Origin: Halopseudomonas aestusnigri | Lineage (GTDB): Bacteria; Pseudomonadota; Gammaproteobacteria; Pseudomonadales; Pseudomonadaceae | Direction of reading: 5' to 3' | DNA length: 56,249 nt | Assembly: GCF_002197985.1 (NCBI RefSeq) | Contig: NZ_NBYK01000011.1 | Location: forward strand, 1-56,249 | Shown: positions 27,708-37,516 of the stretch, in pieces | How the letters are laid out: each line of letters starts with the position of its first letter | How positions within the stretch are numbered: position 1 is the first letter of the stretch | Notes under the pieces: generated by a model | What the model saw: only the letters and a program-made list of their open reading frames with translations | Databases searched by the model: none | Told to the model about the DNA's origin: nothing | Position numbers and translations under genes: made by a program

Positions 27708-29450
27708 ATGGACTATATCAACACCCTTTTTCTGATCGGTGCCGTGCTGCTCTGCTTCAGCGTGCTCGCCAGTTCGCTGTCGTCGCGTCTGGGCATCCCG
27801 CTGCTGCTGATCTTCCTGATCATCGGCATGCTGGCCGGGGTGGACGGTATTGGCCGTATTCAGTTCGAGGATGCCAACACCGCGTTTCTGATCGGCAGTC
27901 TGGCATTGGCGATCATTCTGCTCGATGGCGGCATGCGCACGCGGGTGGAAAACTTCCGGGTGGGGCTCTGGCCGGCCGTGTCCCTGGCCAGCCTCGGCGT
28001 GCTGATCAGCGCCGCGCTGACGGGTGCGCTGACCGCCTGGCTGCTGGAGCTCCATTGGCTGCAGGGGCTGCTGCTTGGCGCCATCGTCGGCTCCACCGAC
28101 GCCGCTGCGGTGTTCTCGCTGTTGCAGGGCAAGGGGTTGAACCTGAAACAACGGGTTGGCGCAACGCTGGAGATCGAGTCGGGGTCCAACGATCCGATGG
28201 CGATTTTCCTGACCATTACCCTGGTCGAGATGCTTGCCAGCGGCCAGACCAGCTTCAGCTGGTCTTTCGCCCTGCTGCTGATTGAACAGTTCGGCATCGG
28301 CGCTCTCTGCGGGCTGGCCGGCGGCTTCGGCCTGGTCTGGCTGGTCAACAGGGTGACGCTGCCAGCCGGTCTGTATCCGCTGCTGATCACCAGTGGCGCC
28401 ATCATGGTGTTTGCCGCGACCAACAAGATTGGCGGCAGCGGCTTTCTTGCCATCTATCTGACCGGGCTGATCCTGGGCAACAACCGGGTACGCAACCTGC
28501 AGAATATCCTGCAGGTGCAGGACGGTATGGCCTGGCTCAGCCAGATCGGCATGTTCCTGATGCTGGGTCTGCTGGTAACGCCCAGTGAAATGGTCATCAT
28601 CGCCCTGCCGGCGGTGTTGATTGCGCTCTTCCTGATTTTCATCGCCCGGCCGATTGCGGTCATGATCTGCCTGATCCCGTTTGTGTTTTCCTGGCGCGAG
28701 CGGTTGTTTATCGCCTGGGTCGGCCTGCGCGGCGCAGTGCCGATCATCCTGGCAATTTTTCCCTTGCTGGCGGGGCTCGAGCAGGCGCAGCTGCTGTTCA
28801 ACCTGGCCTTTGTGGTGGTGCTGGTCTCGTTGCTGCTGCAGGGGTCTTCACTGCCGCTGGCTGCACGCCTGTGCAAGGTAGAGATTCCGCCGCAGCCTGA
28901 GCCGCTGCAGCGCACCAGTCTGGATACCGCCATCGACGGCGACTTTGAACTGCTGATCTACCAGCTGGACAACGCCAACTGGTGCGTGGGCGTTGCCCTT
29001 CGGGACCTGAAGATGCCCGGCGAGACACGCATTGCCGCACTGTTCCGGGGCAACCATCTGATGCACCCGACCGGCAGTACTCAGCTCGCACTGGGCGATG
29101 TGCTCTGCGTTGTGGGGCGGCCGCGCGATCTGCCGGCGCTGTCAAAACTGTTCAGCAAGGCGCAACCGCCACGCTATCTGGAAAACCGCAGCTTCTTTGG
29201 CGACTTCATCCTTGAGGGCGAGGCCACACTGGGCGACGTTGGCACGTTCTACGGTTTCGCCGTCCCGGAGGATATGCGCGAGCTCAGCCTGGCGGCGTTT
29301 TTCAGCCGCCAGTTCGGCGGTCATCCAGTGGTGGGCGATCAGATCGAGTGGGAGGGTCACACCTGGGTGGTTGCCGCGATGGACAACGACTGGATCCTCA
29401 AGGTGGGTCTGAAGCTGGGCGATGGCGGCAGCCCGCCGTTCGGATTTTGA
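27708..29450 (+). CDS. nhaP2: K+/H+ antiporter of the NhaP2/CvrA (CPA1) type
   Basis: 580-residue inner-membrane cation/proton antiporter. About twelve membrane helices occupy residues 5-390, including the conserved core [19 protein letters not shown] and the [13 protein letters not shown] motif with the Asn-Asp pair expected of electroneutral CPA1 antiporters. The cytoplasmic C-terminus has a TrkA_C-like segment (about 400-480; [21 protein letters not shown]) and a CorC/HlyC-like domain (about 495-575). Homologues in Vibrio and E. coli export K+ and help osmotic and pH adaptation. TATAGT at about 27667 may be the -10 box. It is followed by the copA operon, which has its own promoter. Confidence 0.9.
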   Translation: MDYINTLFLIGAVLLCFSVLASSLSSRLGIPLLLIFLIIGMLAGVDGIGRIQFEDANTAFLIGSLALAIILLDGGMRTRVENFRVGLWPAVSLASLGVLISAALTGALTAWLLELHWLQGLLLGAIVGSTDAAAVFSLLQGKGLNLKQRVGATLEIESGSNDPMAIFLTITLVEMLASGQTSFSWSFALLLIEQFGIGALCGLAGGFGLVWLVNRVTLPAGLYPLLITSGAIMVFAATNKIGGSGFLAIYLTGLILGNNRVRNLQNILQVQDGMAWLSQIGMFLMLGLLVTPSEMVIIALPAVLIALFLIFIARPIAVMICLIPFVFSWRERLFIAWVGLRGAVPIILAIFPLLAGLEQAQLLFNLAFVVVLVSLLLQGSSLPLAARLCKVEIPPQPEPLQRTSLDTAIDGDFELLIYQLDNANWCVGVALRDLKMPGETRIAALFRGNHLMHPTGSTQLALGDVLCVVGRPRDLPALSKLFSKAQPPRYLENRSFFGDFILEGEATLGDVGTFYGFAVPEDMRELSLAAFFSRQFGGHPVVGDQIEWEGHTWVVAAMDNDWILKVGLKLGDGGSPPFGF

Positions 29451-29469
29451 CGGGGGCGGGTAACGGCAC

Positions 29470-29500
29470 TTGACTCTGACATGATGTTAGGGTTCAAGCT
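29470..29500 (+). promoter_or_regulatory. MerR-type (CueR) operator and promoter of copA
   Basis: TTGACT (29470-29475) is followed 19 bp later by a weak -10 (CAAGCT, 29495-29500). The long spacer holds the dyad ACTCTGACA-TGA-TGTTAGGGT (29473-29493), with 7 of 9 positions symmetric. A stretched spacer with a central dyad is the hallmark of MerR-family activation, and cueR is in the same operon. Confidence 0.6.
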
Positions 29501-29531
29501 GACCGCATACAAACCGTAATGGAGTCACCCC

Positions 29532-31901
29532 ATGACTGAATTCACGCTCCATATCAGCGGCATGCATTGCGCAAGCTGCGTGGGCAAGGTCGAGGCCGCT
29601 CTTACCAATGTTGACGGCATTGACCAGGTCGCCGTCAACCTTGCCGCCGAAACGGCGCGCATCCGCCTGGATGCGCCTGCCACCCTGACCGACGCCGAGA
29701 AGGCGCTGAGTCAGGCCGGCTACCCGGTGCGAACTCAGGAAGCCCAGCTGCAACTGGAGGGACTGACCTGTGCCGGCTGCGTGCGCCGCGCCGAGCAGGC
29801 CCTTCAGGCGGTTGAAGGCGTGCTCTCGGCCCAGGTCAATCTTGCCAGTCAGCAGGCCCGCGTAACCCTGCTGGACGGCACCGACAGCGACGAGATCCTG
29901 CGCGCCTTGCGCAAGGCAGGCTATCCCGGTCAGTGGCTGGATGACGCACGACCCGCCGCCGACAGCGGCCCGAATCTGCGCAGCGAGCGCCGCTGGCTGA
30001 TTGGCGCTGCGCTGCTGACCGCGCCCATGCTGCTGGCCATGATCCCTGTCCTGCTTGGCGCCGGTCACTGGATGCTGCCCGGCTGGTTGCAGCTGATTCT
30101 CGCCAGCCTGGTGCAGTTTGTCTTTGGCGCCCGCTTCTATCAGGGCGCCTGGCATGCGCTGCGCAATCGCACGGCCAATATGGACCTGCTGGTCGTGCTC
30201 GGCACCAGCGCCGGCTGGCTGCTCAGCAGCTGGAACCTGTTCGCCAGCGGCGGCCACTCGCCTCACCTCTACTACGAAGCCTCGGCGACCATTGTCACCT
30301 TCATCCTGCTCGGGCGCTATCTGGAAACCCGCGCCAAGGGGCAGACGCTGGAGGCGATCCGCGCCCTGACAGCACTGCGTCCGGATGTGGCTCGGCTGCG
30401 CGATGCCGATGGCGAGCGTGAAGTGCCATTGAGCCAGATCATTCCGGGTGACCAGCTGGTCGTCCGGGCCGGTGAGCGCATCCCCGTCGATGCGGAGGTA
30501 ATCGAGGGCAGCAGCCACGTTGACGAATCGATGCTGACCGGTGAAAGCCTGCCCGTCGACCGCAGCCCCGGCGATGCGGTACGCGCCGGCAGCCTGAATC
30601 AGGACGGGCTGTTGGTGATTCGCACCAAAGCGGTCGGCAAGGACACCCTGCTGGCGCAGATCGTGCGCATGGTTGAAAGCGCGCAAAGCTCCAAGGCCCC
30701 GATCCAGCGCCTGGTAGACCGGGTCGCCGCCGTCTTCGTGCCGGTGGTGATTGTCATTGCCCTGTTGACCTGGGGCATCGGCAGCCTGCTGATCGGCCCG
30801 CAAGCCGCGCTGCTCAATGCCATCGCCGTACTGGTCATTGCCTGCCCCTGTGCACTGGGCCTGGCTACTCCCACGGCGATTATGGTCGGTACCGGGGTAG
30901 CCGCGCGGCACGGCATCCTGATCCGCGACGCCGAAGCGCTCGAACGGGCTCGCCAGGTTACTGCCGTGGTATTCGACAAGACCGGTACGCTGACCCGCGG
31001 CAAACCCAGCCTGACCCACATCGAAGCTGTGGACGGAGCCAGTGCCGATCAGGTGCTGCGCGCAGCGCTGGCGATTCAGCAGCAGGCCGAGCATCCGCTG
31101 GCCCGAGCGGTCTGTGACTACGCCGCCGACCAGGGCGTTAACGTCGACGCCGCGCAGGACCTGCAGGTAATGGCCGGACGCGGGGCCCGCGGCGAGGTCA
31201 ATGGCCTGACCACCTGGCTGGGTAATGCACGCCTGATGGAGGAACAGGGGCTGGATCTGTCTGCCTACATGGATAAGGCGCAGGCTCTGCAGGCAGACGG
31301 GGCCAGCCTGTCGTGGCTGGCTCAGGATGACCGGGTGCTGGGCATGCTGACCTTCGCCGACAGCCTCAAGGACAACGCCGCCGAGACCGTCGCCCGGCTC
31401 CAGCGCCAGGGCATCGAGACCCTGCTGATCAGTGGCGACAGCCAGAATGCTGCCGAACACATCGGCCGTCAGCTGGGCATAGATCAGACCCGCGGCAATG
31501 TGCTGCCGGCCGACAAGGTCGGTGAAATCGAGCGACTGCAACAGCAGGGCAAGATCGTCGCCATGATCGGTGACGGCATCAATGATGCCCCGGCGCTGAC
31601 CCGTGCCGATGTAGGTATGGCCATGTCCACTGGCACCGACGTGGCCATGCACAGCGCCGGCATCACGCTGATGCGCGGCGATCCGGCGCTGGTACCGATG
31701 GCGCTGGCGCTGTCACGCCGGACCGGCGCCAAGATTCGTCAGAACCTGTTCTGGGCCTTCGTCTACAACTGCCTGGGCATTCCGCTGGCAGCGGTGGGTC
31801 TGCTGAATCCGATGATTGCCGGTGCGATGATGGCCGCCAGCAGCGTCTGTGTGGTCAGCAACGCACTGCTGCTCAAGCGCTGGAAGCCGGAGGACGCATG
31901 A
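29532..31901 (+). CDS. copA: Copper-exporting P1B-type ATPase
   Basis: 789-residue inner-membrane Cu(I) pump. Two N-terminal heavy-metal domains carry CxxC sites (C13/C16 in MHCASC and C80/C83 in LTCAGC). Eight membrane helices follow; the sixth carries the copper site CPC at 438-440 (IACPCALG). The actuator loop has the TGES motif, the phosphorylation site is D482 in DKTGTLT, and the HP (HPLARAV) and GDGINDAPAL motifs are present. GGAG lies about 8 bp before the ATG. The stop overlaps the cueR start (ATGA), so pump and regulator are co-translated, an arrangement found in Pseudomonas copper operons. Confidence 0.96.
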   Translation: MTEFTLHISGMHCASCVGKVEAALTNVDGIDQVAVNLAAETARIRLDAPATLTDAEKALSQAGYPVRTQEAQLQLEGLTCAGCVRRAEQALQAVEGVLSAQVNLASQQARVTLLDGTDSDEILRALRKAGYPGQWLDDARPAADSGPNLRSERRWLIGAALLTAPMLLAMIPVLLGAGHWMLPGWLQLILASLVQFVFGARFYQGAWHALRNRTANMDLLVVLGTSAGWLLSSWNLFASGGHSPHLYYEASATIVTFILLGRYLETRAKGQTLEAIRALTALRPDVARLRDADGEREVPLSQIIPGDQLVVRAGERIPVDAEVIEGSSHVDESMLTGESLPVDRSPGDAVRAGSLNQDGLLVIRTKAVGKDTLLAQIVRMVESAQSSKAPIQRLVDRVAAVFVPVVIVIALLTWGIGSLLIGPQAALLNAIAVLVIACPCALGLATPTAIMVGTGVAARHGILIRDAEALERARQVTAVVFDKTGTLTRGKPSLTHIEAVDGASADQVLRAALAIQQQAEHPLARAVCDYAADQGVNVDAAQDLQVMAGRGARGEVNGLTTWLGNARLMEEQGLDLSAYMDKAQALQADGASLSWLAQDDRVLGMLTFADSLKDNAAETVARLQRQGIETLLISGDSQNAAEHIGRQLGIDQTRGNVLPADKVGEIERLQQQGKIVAMIGDGINDAPALTRADVGMAMSTGTDVAMHSAGITLMRGDPALVPMALALSRRTGAKIRQNLFWAFVYNCLGIPLAAVGLLNPMIAGAMMAASSVCVVSNALLLKRWKPEDA

Positions 31902-32287
31902 ATATCAGCCAGGCCGCCGAGGCCTGCGGGCTCAGCCCGCGGATGATTCGGCATTACGAGAAAATCGGACTGCTGCCTGCACCGCCGCGCAGCGAGGGCG
32001 GCTATCGCCAATACAGCCAGCGCGACCTGCACACGCTGGGCTTTATTCAGCGCGCGCGCCGGCTTGGCTTCAGCATGGAACAGATCGGCCATCTGCTTAC
32101 ACTGTGGCAGGATCGCTCGCGCTCCAGCGCCGAGGTCAAGGCGCTGACCGCCGCACACCTGCGGGAGCTGGAAGAGAAGATACGTGATCTGCAGGCCATG
32201 CATGATACCTTGGCCGAGCTGGCAGACTGCTGCAGTGGCGATGACCGCCCGGATTGCCCCATCATTCGCTCGCTGGCCGATGACTGA
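31898..32287 (+). CDS. cueR: Copper-responsive MerR-family regulator CueR
   Basis: 129-residue activator. The N-terminal winged helix is typical (MNISQAAEACGLSPRMIRHY, then GGYRQYS), followed by a dimerisation helix (about 75-110). The metal-binding loop has Cys111/Cys112 and Cys120 (CCSGDDRPDCPII); Cys112 and Cys120 match the Cu(I) ligands of E. coli CueR. It overlaps copA by 4 bp, so it is induced with its target and probably acts on the dyad at 29473-29493. Confidence 0.93.
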   Translation: MNISQAAEACGLSPRMIRHYEKIGLLPAPPRSEGGYRQYSQRDLHTLGFIQRARRLGFSMEQIGHLLTLWQDRSRSSAEVKALTAAHLRELEEKIRDLQAMHDTLAELADCCSGDDRPDCPIIRSLADD

Positions 32288-32308
32288 GCCGAACACCAAG
32301 GAGCCGCC

Positions 32309-33196
32309 ATGGAGCTGAAATCGCTGCGTCACTTTGTGGCCCTGGTCGAATATCAGGGTTTTGCCCGCGCCGGTGAGGCCATCGGCCTGAGCCAGCCGGC
32401 GCTGAGCCGCAGCATTCAGAACCTGGAACTGCGCCTGGGCTGCACGCTGGTCAGCCGCTCCGGCAAGGGCGTCGAGCTGACCCCGCAGGGCGAGCTGGTG
32501 CTGGAACATGCCCGTCGACTGATCGCCGGCAGCACCGCCATGCGCAATGCCCTGCGTCAGTTCAACGATCTCGAAGCCGGCGAGCTGCTGGTGGGCGGTG
32601 GCCCCTTCCCTGCCGCAGGCCTGCTGCCGCGGGTGCTGGGCGAGTTCAATCGACGCTATCCCGGCGTCAAGGTACGCCTTGAGGTTCAGCACTGGGTCGC
32701 ACTGCGCAAACAGTTGCTGGACGAGGAGCTGGAGCTGTTTGTCGCCGACATTCGCGAACTGCAGGATGACCCGCTACTGCAGGTAACCCCGCTGCAGCAG
32801 CAGCCCAGTCGCCTGTTCTGCCGGGCCGGCCATCCGCTGGCTGGACGCAGCGACCTCAGCCCGGCACTGCTTGCGCAGTATCCGCTGGCCTGCTTCCGGG
32901 TACCCGACATCATTCTGCAGGACCTGCGCCGCACCCTGCCCCGTGAGGATCCGCAGATCAGCCTGGAATGCGACAACCTCGATGTGCTCAAACGCATGGT
33001 GCAGCATTGCGATGCGCTGAGTATCGGCAGCCTGGACATCCTGCAGGATGAACTGGCAGCCGGCACCCTCACCCTGCTGGACTGGCCCGACCTGATGCCT
33101 GGCACCAGCTTCGGACTGGTGACCCGTGCCCACGGGCCACTGTCACCGGCGGCTGACGCCTTTATCGAGCTGCTGAAGGCTAGCGCAGCAAATTGA
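32309..33196 (+). CDS. LysR-family transcriptional regulator
   Basis: 295-residue LTTR. The N-terminal helix-turn-helix is MELKSLRHFVALVEYQGF, then GLSQPALSRSIQNLE and the LTPQGE segment; the C-terminal co-inducer-binding domain spans about 90-290 and contains three Cys residues. The target and inducer are unknown. It starts 21 bp after cueR on the same strand, so read-through from the copper operon is possible, though AAGGAGCCGCC before the ATG suggests efficient independent translation. Its 3' end overlaps the convergent flgL by 17 bp. There is no divergent partner gene, which makes its target hard to guess. Confidence 0.88.
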   Translation: MELKSLRHFVALVEYQGFARAGEAIGLSQPALSRSIQNLELRLGCTLVSRSGKGVELTPQGELVLEHARRLIAGSTAMRNALRQFNDLEAGELLVGGGPFPAAGLLPRVLGEFNRRYPGVKVRLEVQHWVALRKQLLDEELELFVADIRELQDDPLLQVTPLQQQPSRLFCRAGHPLAGRSDLSPALLAQYPLACFRVPDIILQDLRRTLPREDPQISLECDNLDVLKRMVQHCDALSIGSLDILQDELAAGTLTLLDWPDLMPGTSFGLVTRAHGPLSPAADAFIELLKASAAN

Positions 33197-34442
33197 ACAG
33201 GCTCAGGCTGCTGACCTTCACAAAGCTCTGCTGTGAGGCCTCAAGCACCACCGATTGCAAACTCAGACGACTCAGAGCCTCGGCATAATCCAGATCTTCC
33301 AGCTGCGAGGTTACCGTGGTGTTGATCAGTGCCACTTCCTCGTTTTCGGTCTGGGTCGATTCGATCACGTTCATGCGCGCGCCAATGGTGGTCTGCACGC
33401 TCAGCACGTTGTTCATCGCGTTGTCGAGGTTATCCAGACTGACCGCAATCACATCGCGCAGCTGCAACTTGTCGTCGGTGGTCGCGGTGCCGTTCTCCAG
33501 GGTCTGGCGCAGCAATGAGACGGTTTCCAGAACACCGCGGGTCTCCCGATTGGTGCTGGTTGCAGTGCTGTCACCGGTGCTGATGGTGAAGCTGTCACCG
33601 GGCTGCAGATCGCCGTCGAGCTTCACCGAGACACCCGCATAACGGATGTTGTAACTGCCGTCGTCTTCCAGCTCCAGCGCACCAGTCACCGGCGGCACCA
33701 GCGGCAGGCCACCGCTGTCGACAATCTCGTAGGTGTCGCCAGCCGCACCAATCACAATGCCGACGCTGCCCTGCGGATAGAAGGTGCTGTCGTACTCGGT
33801 CTTGTTCTCTACCGTACCCAGCGAGATGCGCGCGGTGCCGGTATTGGTTGCCGCAGCCTCGGTATTGACCCGGTTGACGTTGGCGATGTTGACGAACAGA
33901 TCCTTGCCGTTGTCGTTGATTGGCACGGTCTTGGATCCAGCGATCTGCACCGAGCGCTGGCCCTCATCGCCCTGGTAGGTGTAGGTGCCGTCCGGATTTT
34001 TGACAAACGGCGCTTCGCTGCTCTGAAAGCCGCCAAACAGGTACTCGCCACGGGCATTGCGGGTATTGAACAGATTGAACAGCTCCTGCTCGCGCTGCTC
34101 CAGCTCGGTTGCCAGCGCCTTGCGGTCATCGTCGTTACGCGAGCCGTTGCCCGCTTCGATGGCAATCTCGCGCACGCGCTGCAGGGCGTTGTTGACCGAG
34201 TTGAGGATACTCTCCTCTTGGGTCAGGCTGTTGTTCGCCGCCGTCATGTTGGTGCTGTATTGCTCCAGGCGGTTGGACTCCTGGTTCAGTTGCAGCAGCC
34301 GAACGGTCGCTACCGGGTCGTCCGCTGGCGTCAGCAGGCGCTTGCCGGAACTGATCTGTTCCTGGGTGCGCGTAACGCTGCTGTAATTGTCAGAGATACC
34401 ACGCACGCCGCTGTTGAACTGCTGAATGGTTGAGATGCGCAT
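33180..34442 (-). CDS. flgL: Flagellar hook-filament junction protein FlgL (HAP3)
   Basis: 420-residue flagellin-like junction protein between hook and filament. The N-terminus MRISTIQQFNSGVRGISDNY and the long helix with QEQISSGKRLLTPADDPVA match the D0/D1 region; the C-terminal helix ends LSLFNLLR. The variable middle part (about 120-300) is beta-rich. It is the last gene of the flgFGHIJKL run and is placed 13 bp after flgK. The ribosome-binding site before the ATG is weak, perhaps helped by coupling. Its stop overlaps the convergent LysR gene. Confidence 0.94.
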   Translation of the reverse strand: MRISTIQQFNSGVRGISDNYSSVTRTQEQISSGKRLLTPADDPVATVRLLQLNQESNRLEQYSTNMTAANNSLTQEESILNSVNNALQRVREIAIEAGNGSRNDDDRKALATELEQREQELFNLFNTRNARGEYLFGGFQSSEAPFVKNPDGTYTYQGDEGQRSVQIAGSKTVPINDNGKDLFVNIANVNRVNTEAAATNTGTARISLGTVENKTEYDSTFYPQGSVGIVIGAAGDTYEIVDSGGLPLVPPVTGALELEDDGSYNIRYAGVSVKLDGDLQPGDSFTISTGDSTATSTNRETRGVLETVSLLRQTLENGTATTDDKLQLRDVIAVSLDNLDNAMNNVLSVQTTIGARMNVIESTQTENEEVALINTTVTSQLEDLDYAEALSRLSLQSVVLEASQQSFVKVSSLSLFNLLR

Positions 34443-34455
34443 GTGAGGCTACCCG

Positions 34456-36429
34456 TTATCTGATACTGCTGATCAAGGTGTCAAAAATCGTGCGTGCAAC
34501 CTGAATGACCTGTGCCGAGGCATTGTAGTACTGCTCGAACTTGATCAGGTTGGCCGCTTCCTCATCCAGGTTGACCGCCGACACCGAGTCACGGTTGTTG
34601 GTGGCCTGTACCAGCACAGCCTGACTGGATTCGGCATCCGTACGCGCCTGGGCGGTGAAGGTAGCCACCCGCTGGACCAGGTCGCCATAGCCGTCAACAA
34701 AGGAAAACCCCTCGGCGCCGTTGGCCTGGCCGAGCACCTTGGCGCTCTGCAGCTCGGACATCACCAGCGCATTGCGATTATCCGCTACCCCGGTATTGAA
34801 GTTCAGGCTGAAACTGTCGCCATCCTTCGGCGTACCGGTGAGGCTCATGCTGAAGGTATAGGCACCTACCGTCACTTCAACACTGTTGGTCTGACCGGGC
34901 GTGATCACCAGCGGCGACGGATTGAGCGTCGCCGTACCACTGCTCACCTGCAGCTCACCGCTCGCCGCATCGTAGCCGAGCTCGATCGGCAGCAAGCCCT
35001 GCAGCGTAGCCGGATCAATCGGCGCCGGGCCGTCGATCAGGGTGGGCTGACTCATGGTGGCGGTACCGCGGTTATCCAGATTGGTGTCCACCACGGCAGG
35101 CGCGGCAAACGCCAGCTCCTGCGGCTGATCCATCACCACTTCCATGCCGGCGGCGGCGAAGCGGGTGGGTGTCAGCAGGAAGCGGTCCCCGGCGGCGATA
35201 CCGCCACCACCCAGCTCGATGGTAAAGCCGTCCAGCTCCGGTGGCGGGACACTGGTCAAGTCAAACGGGCCGACCACACTGTCGTCAGAGGTCCGGCGTA
35301 CCGTGAACTGGGTCGAGCTGGTGAACACAACGTCATACTCGGAGGTACTCAGCTGCGAGGTGTCGCTGATCCGCACGCTCAGTTTGGCATCCGGGTCGCT
35401 GTTAGTGGCACGGGCATAACTGCGCCCATCGACCAGATCCGGGCTGTTGACGTCATTGAACAGGGCGGCACCGGCATTGCCATTTAGATCCAGGCCCTGC
35501 CCCTGCTGACTGTTGAACTCACTGCTGATCGACAGCGCCAGCCGGCCGATGGCATTAAGCGCGGGGTCCAGCACATCGTTTCGGTACTTGAGCAAGCCAC
35601 CCAGCTCGCCACCGCTGACCAGGCTGGTAATGTCCTGGACCGAGTTGCCACTTTTGAGTACCACCTCAACCCTGCCGGGATCGGCACTGCCGCTGCGCAC
35701 GGCCAGGGTGGATGCTTCCTTGCCGACAACCAGCGGCTGACCTGACCCGACAAAGATATTCAGGGTGTTGTCGTCCTGCTGCACCACGGAAATACCGATC
35801 AGCTCGCTGAGCTGGCGCACCGCCTCGTCACGGGCGTCCAGCAGGTCATTGGGCTGGGCACCGTTGGCCGAGGCAATGGCAATGCTGTCGTTGTACTGGG
35901 CGATAGAGGTCGCCAGGCGACTGGTCTGATCCGCCAGCGTGGTCATCTGCTGGCTGATGAACTGGTTCTGGCTGTTCAGGCTGCTGTGGACCGTATTAAA
36001 GCGCGACGCCAGCCCCTCTGCCTCGGACAGAACGAGCTGGCGCGCCGGCAGGTTGGCCGGATCTTCAATCGCAGTCTGCAGGGCATCGAAATAGCTTTGC
36101 AGACCGGGGGTAATACCGGTCGCGCTGCTTGAAACCAGGGTATTGAGCTGCTCAAGCTGGGACTGGAACGCCTGCACCTCGGAGTTGGTCGAGGTGGAGG
36201 TACGCACCTGATTGGTCAGGAACTGGTTATAGATGCGCGAGACATCGACTACCTTGGTGCCGTTGCCGATATAGCCGGCACCGGTATAACTGGGTACCTG
36301 GGTGGCCTGCAGCGCCGACTGGCGGGAATAGCCGGGCGTGTTGACGTTGGTGATGTTTTGACCGGTCACCGCCAGCTGGGTCTGGGAGGCTCTGAGGCCC
36401 GTCAGTCCGATACCGAAAAGATCTGCCAT
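34456..36429 (-). CDS. flgK: Flagellar hook-associated protein FlgK (HAP1)
   Basis: 657-residue protein joining hook to the FlgL layer. It begins MADLFGIGLTGLRASQTQLA with the rod/hook N-terminal motif (VTGQNITNVNTPGYSRQ) and ends with the conserved helix containing SAVNLDEEAANLIKFEQYY and ASAQVIQVARTIFDTLI. A large central region (about 200-560) with beta-rich domains is normal for Pseudomonas FlgK. It follows flgJ with a 2-bp gap. Confidence 0.95.
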   Translation of the reverse strand: MADLFGIGLTGLRASQTQLAVTGQNITNVNTPGYSRQSALQATQVPSYTGAGYIGNGTKVVDVSRIYNQFLTNQVRTSTSTNSEVQAFQSQLEQLNTLVSSSATGITPGLQSYFDALQTAIEDPANLPARQLVLSEAEGLASRFNTVHSSLNSQNQFISQQMTTLADQTSRLATSIAQYNDSIAIASANGAQPNDLLDARDEAVRQLSELIGISVVQQDDNTLNIFVGSGQPLVVGKEASTLAVRSGSADPGRVEVVLKSGNSVQDITSLVSGGELGGLLKYRNDVLDPALNAIGRLALSISSEFNSQQGQGLDLNGNAGAALFNDVNSPDLVDGRSYARATNSDPDAKLSVRISDTSQLSTSEYDVVFTSSTQFTVRRTSDDSVVGPFDLTSVPPPELDGFTIELGGGGIAAGDRFLLTPTRFAAAGMEVVMDQPQELAFAAPAVVDTNLDNRGTATMSQPTLIDGPAPIDPATLQGLLPIELGYDAASGELQVSSGTATLNPSPLVITPGQTNSVEVTVGAYTFSMSLTGTPKDGDSFSLNFNTGVADNRNALVMSELQSAKVLGQANGAEGFSFVDGYGDLVQRVATFTAQARTDAESSQAVLVQATNNRDSVSAVNLDEEAANLIKFEQYYNASAQVIQVARTIFDTLISSIR

Positions 36430-36431
36430 GA

Positions 36432-37502
36432 TCAGGCCCTGCTGCTGGAGTCAGTGGATGGGGTGCTGGCAGCAACGCGCTCATCGCTGTTGTTGATCAG
36501 TTGGCGCGCAATCTGCGACACCTTGCGCGCGTACTGCGGGTCGGTGGCATATCCGGCATTCTGCAACTCACGGAAGAAGGAGTCGGGATTTGCAGTGCTG
36601 CTCAGAGCCTTGCTGTAGCGCCCATTGCTTTCGAGGAAGCTGACATAGTCCTCGAAGCTCTGTTCCCAGGACGCGTAGCTGCGAAAATCTGCCCGCTCCC
36701 GGGTGCGCACGCCATCACGGTATTCAGTCGTTGCCACATTGGCGCTGTCGCCCTGCCAGCCGCCATGGGCCTTGATGCCGAACAGGTTATGACTGGAGCT
36801 GCCATCGGACTGACGAATGACCGATTTGCCCCAGCCGGTTTCCAGCGCCGCCTGGGCAACCAGGTAGTGCGGATCGACGCCAAGACGCGCTGCGGCTTTC
36901 TCCGCCATCGGCAGCATGGTTTCAACAAATTCCTGACTGTTGGCGAAGCGGGTGCGCTGGGCTGCTTCAGGGTTGACTGCCGCCATCGTCGAGCGGCCGT
37001 TACGCAGCGCCTCGATGCCGCGCAGCGGTTGCCAGCTGTCACTCTCGCTGCTGGTCGGGCGCTGCGTCTGCTCGGCCTGGGCCAGACGATCTGCCCAGGC
37101 GCTGTAGTCCGCCGACACCTGCAGGCGACGACGCGCCAGCAACGCCGACTGGTCGACCCCGGATGCGGCGCCCTGCTCACGCTCCGAGCCGGCAGCAGAC
37201 TGTGGCGACAGCTGGCGCACCAGCGCATCGGTGAGACCCAGGCCGCGACCTTCCGACAGGTGCACCGATAGCTGGCTGTCGTACATTTCCTGATAGAACT
37301 TGGTCTGCGGGGTATTGAGCGGATTGCCCTCGGCAAACGCCGCGTTGGCGTCACGCATGCTCTTGATCATCATGTTGGTGAACAGCGATTCAAACTGCTG
37401 CGCCACCTTGCGCACATTCTCCGGGCTGTTGGCATTGGCACCGGATTTCAGCTGGTTGACGGTATTGATGTCGGTGTAGCTGATATTGCTGCTGACGTTC
37501 AT
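36432..37502 (-). CDS. flgJ: Flagellar rod assembly protein and muramidase FlgJ
   Basis: 356-residue periplasmic protein with two functions. The N-terminal domain (about 25-100) caps the growing rod. The C-terminal domain (about 190-340) is a peptidoglycan hydrolase of glucosaminidase type that opens the wall; the catalytic Glu221 in AALETGWGKS corresponds to Glu223 of Salmonella FlgJ. The linker (100-185) is Gln/Ser-rich. GGGAGG lies upstream of the ATG. It is encoded between flgI and flgK with short gaps. Confidence 0.95.
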   Translation of the reverse strand: MNVSSNISYTDINTVNQLKSGANANSPENVRKVAQQFESLFTNMMIKSMRDANAAFAEGNPLNTPQTKFYQEMYDSQLSVHLSEGRGLGLTDALVRQLSPQSAAGSEREQGAASGVDQSALLARRRLQVSADYSAWADRLAQAEQTQRPTSSESDSWQPLRGIEALRNGRSTMAAVNPEAAQRTRFANSQEFVETMLPMAEKAAARLGVDPHYLVAQAALETGWGKSVIRQSDGSSSHNLFGIKAHGGWQGDSANVATTEYRDGVRTRERADFRSYASWEQSFEDYVSFLESNGRYSKALSSTANPDSFFRELQNAGYATDPQYARKVSQIARQLINNSDERVAASTPSTDSSSRA

Positions 37503-37516
37503 GAGCCTGCCTCCCG

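Noticed and set aside
29487-31652. Open frame of 721 codons on the minus strand opposite copA
   Set aside because: It lies wholly inside a clearly real ATPase gene on the plus strand; its protein is Gln/Ala-rich low complexity without motifs, a common artefact of GC-rich codon usage.
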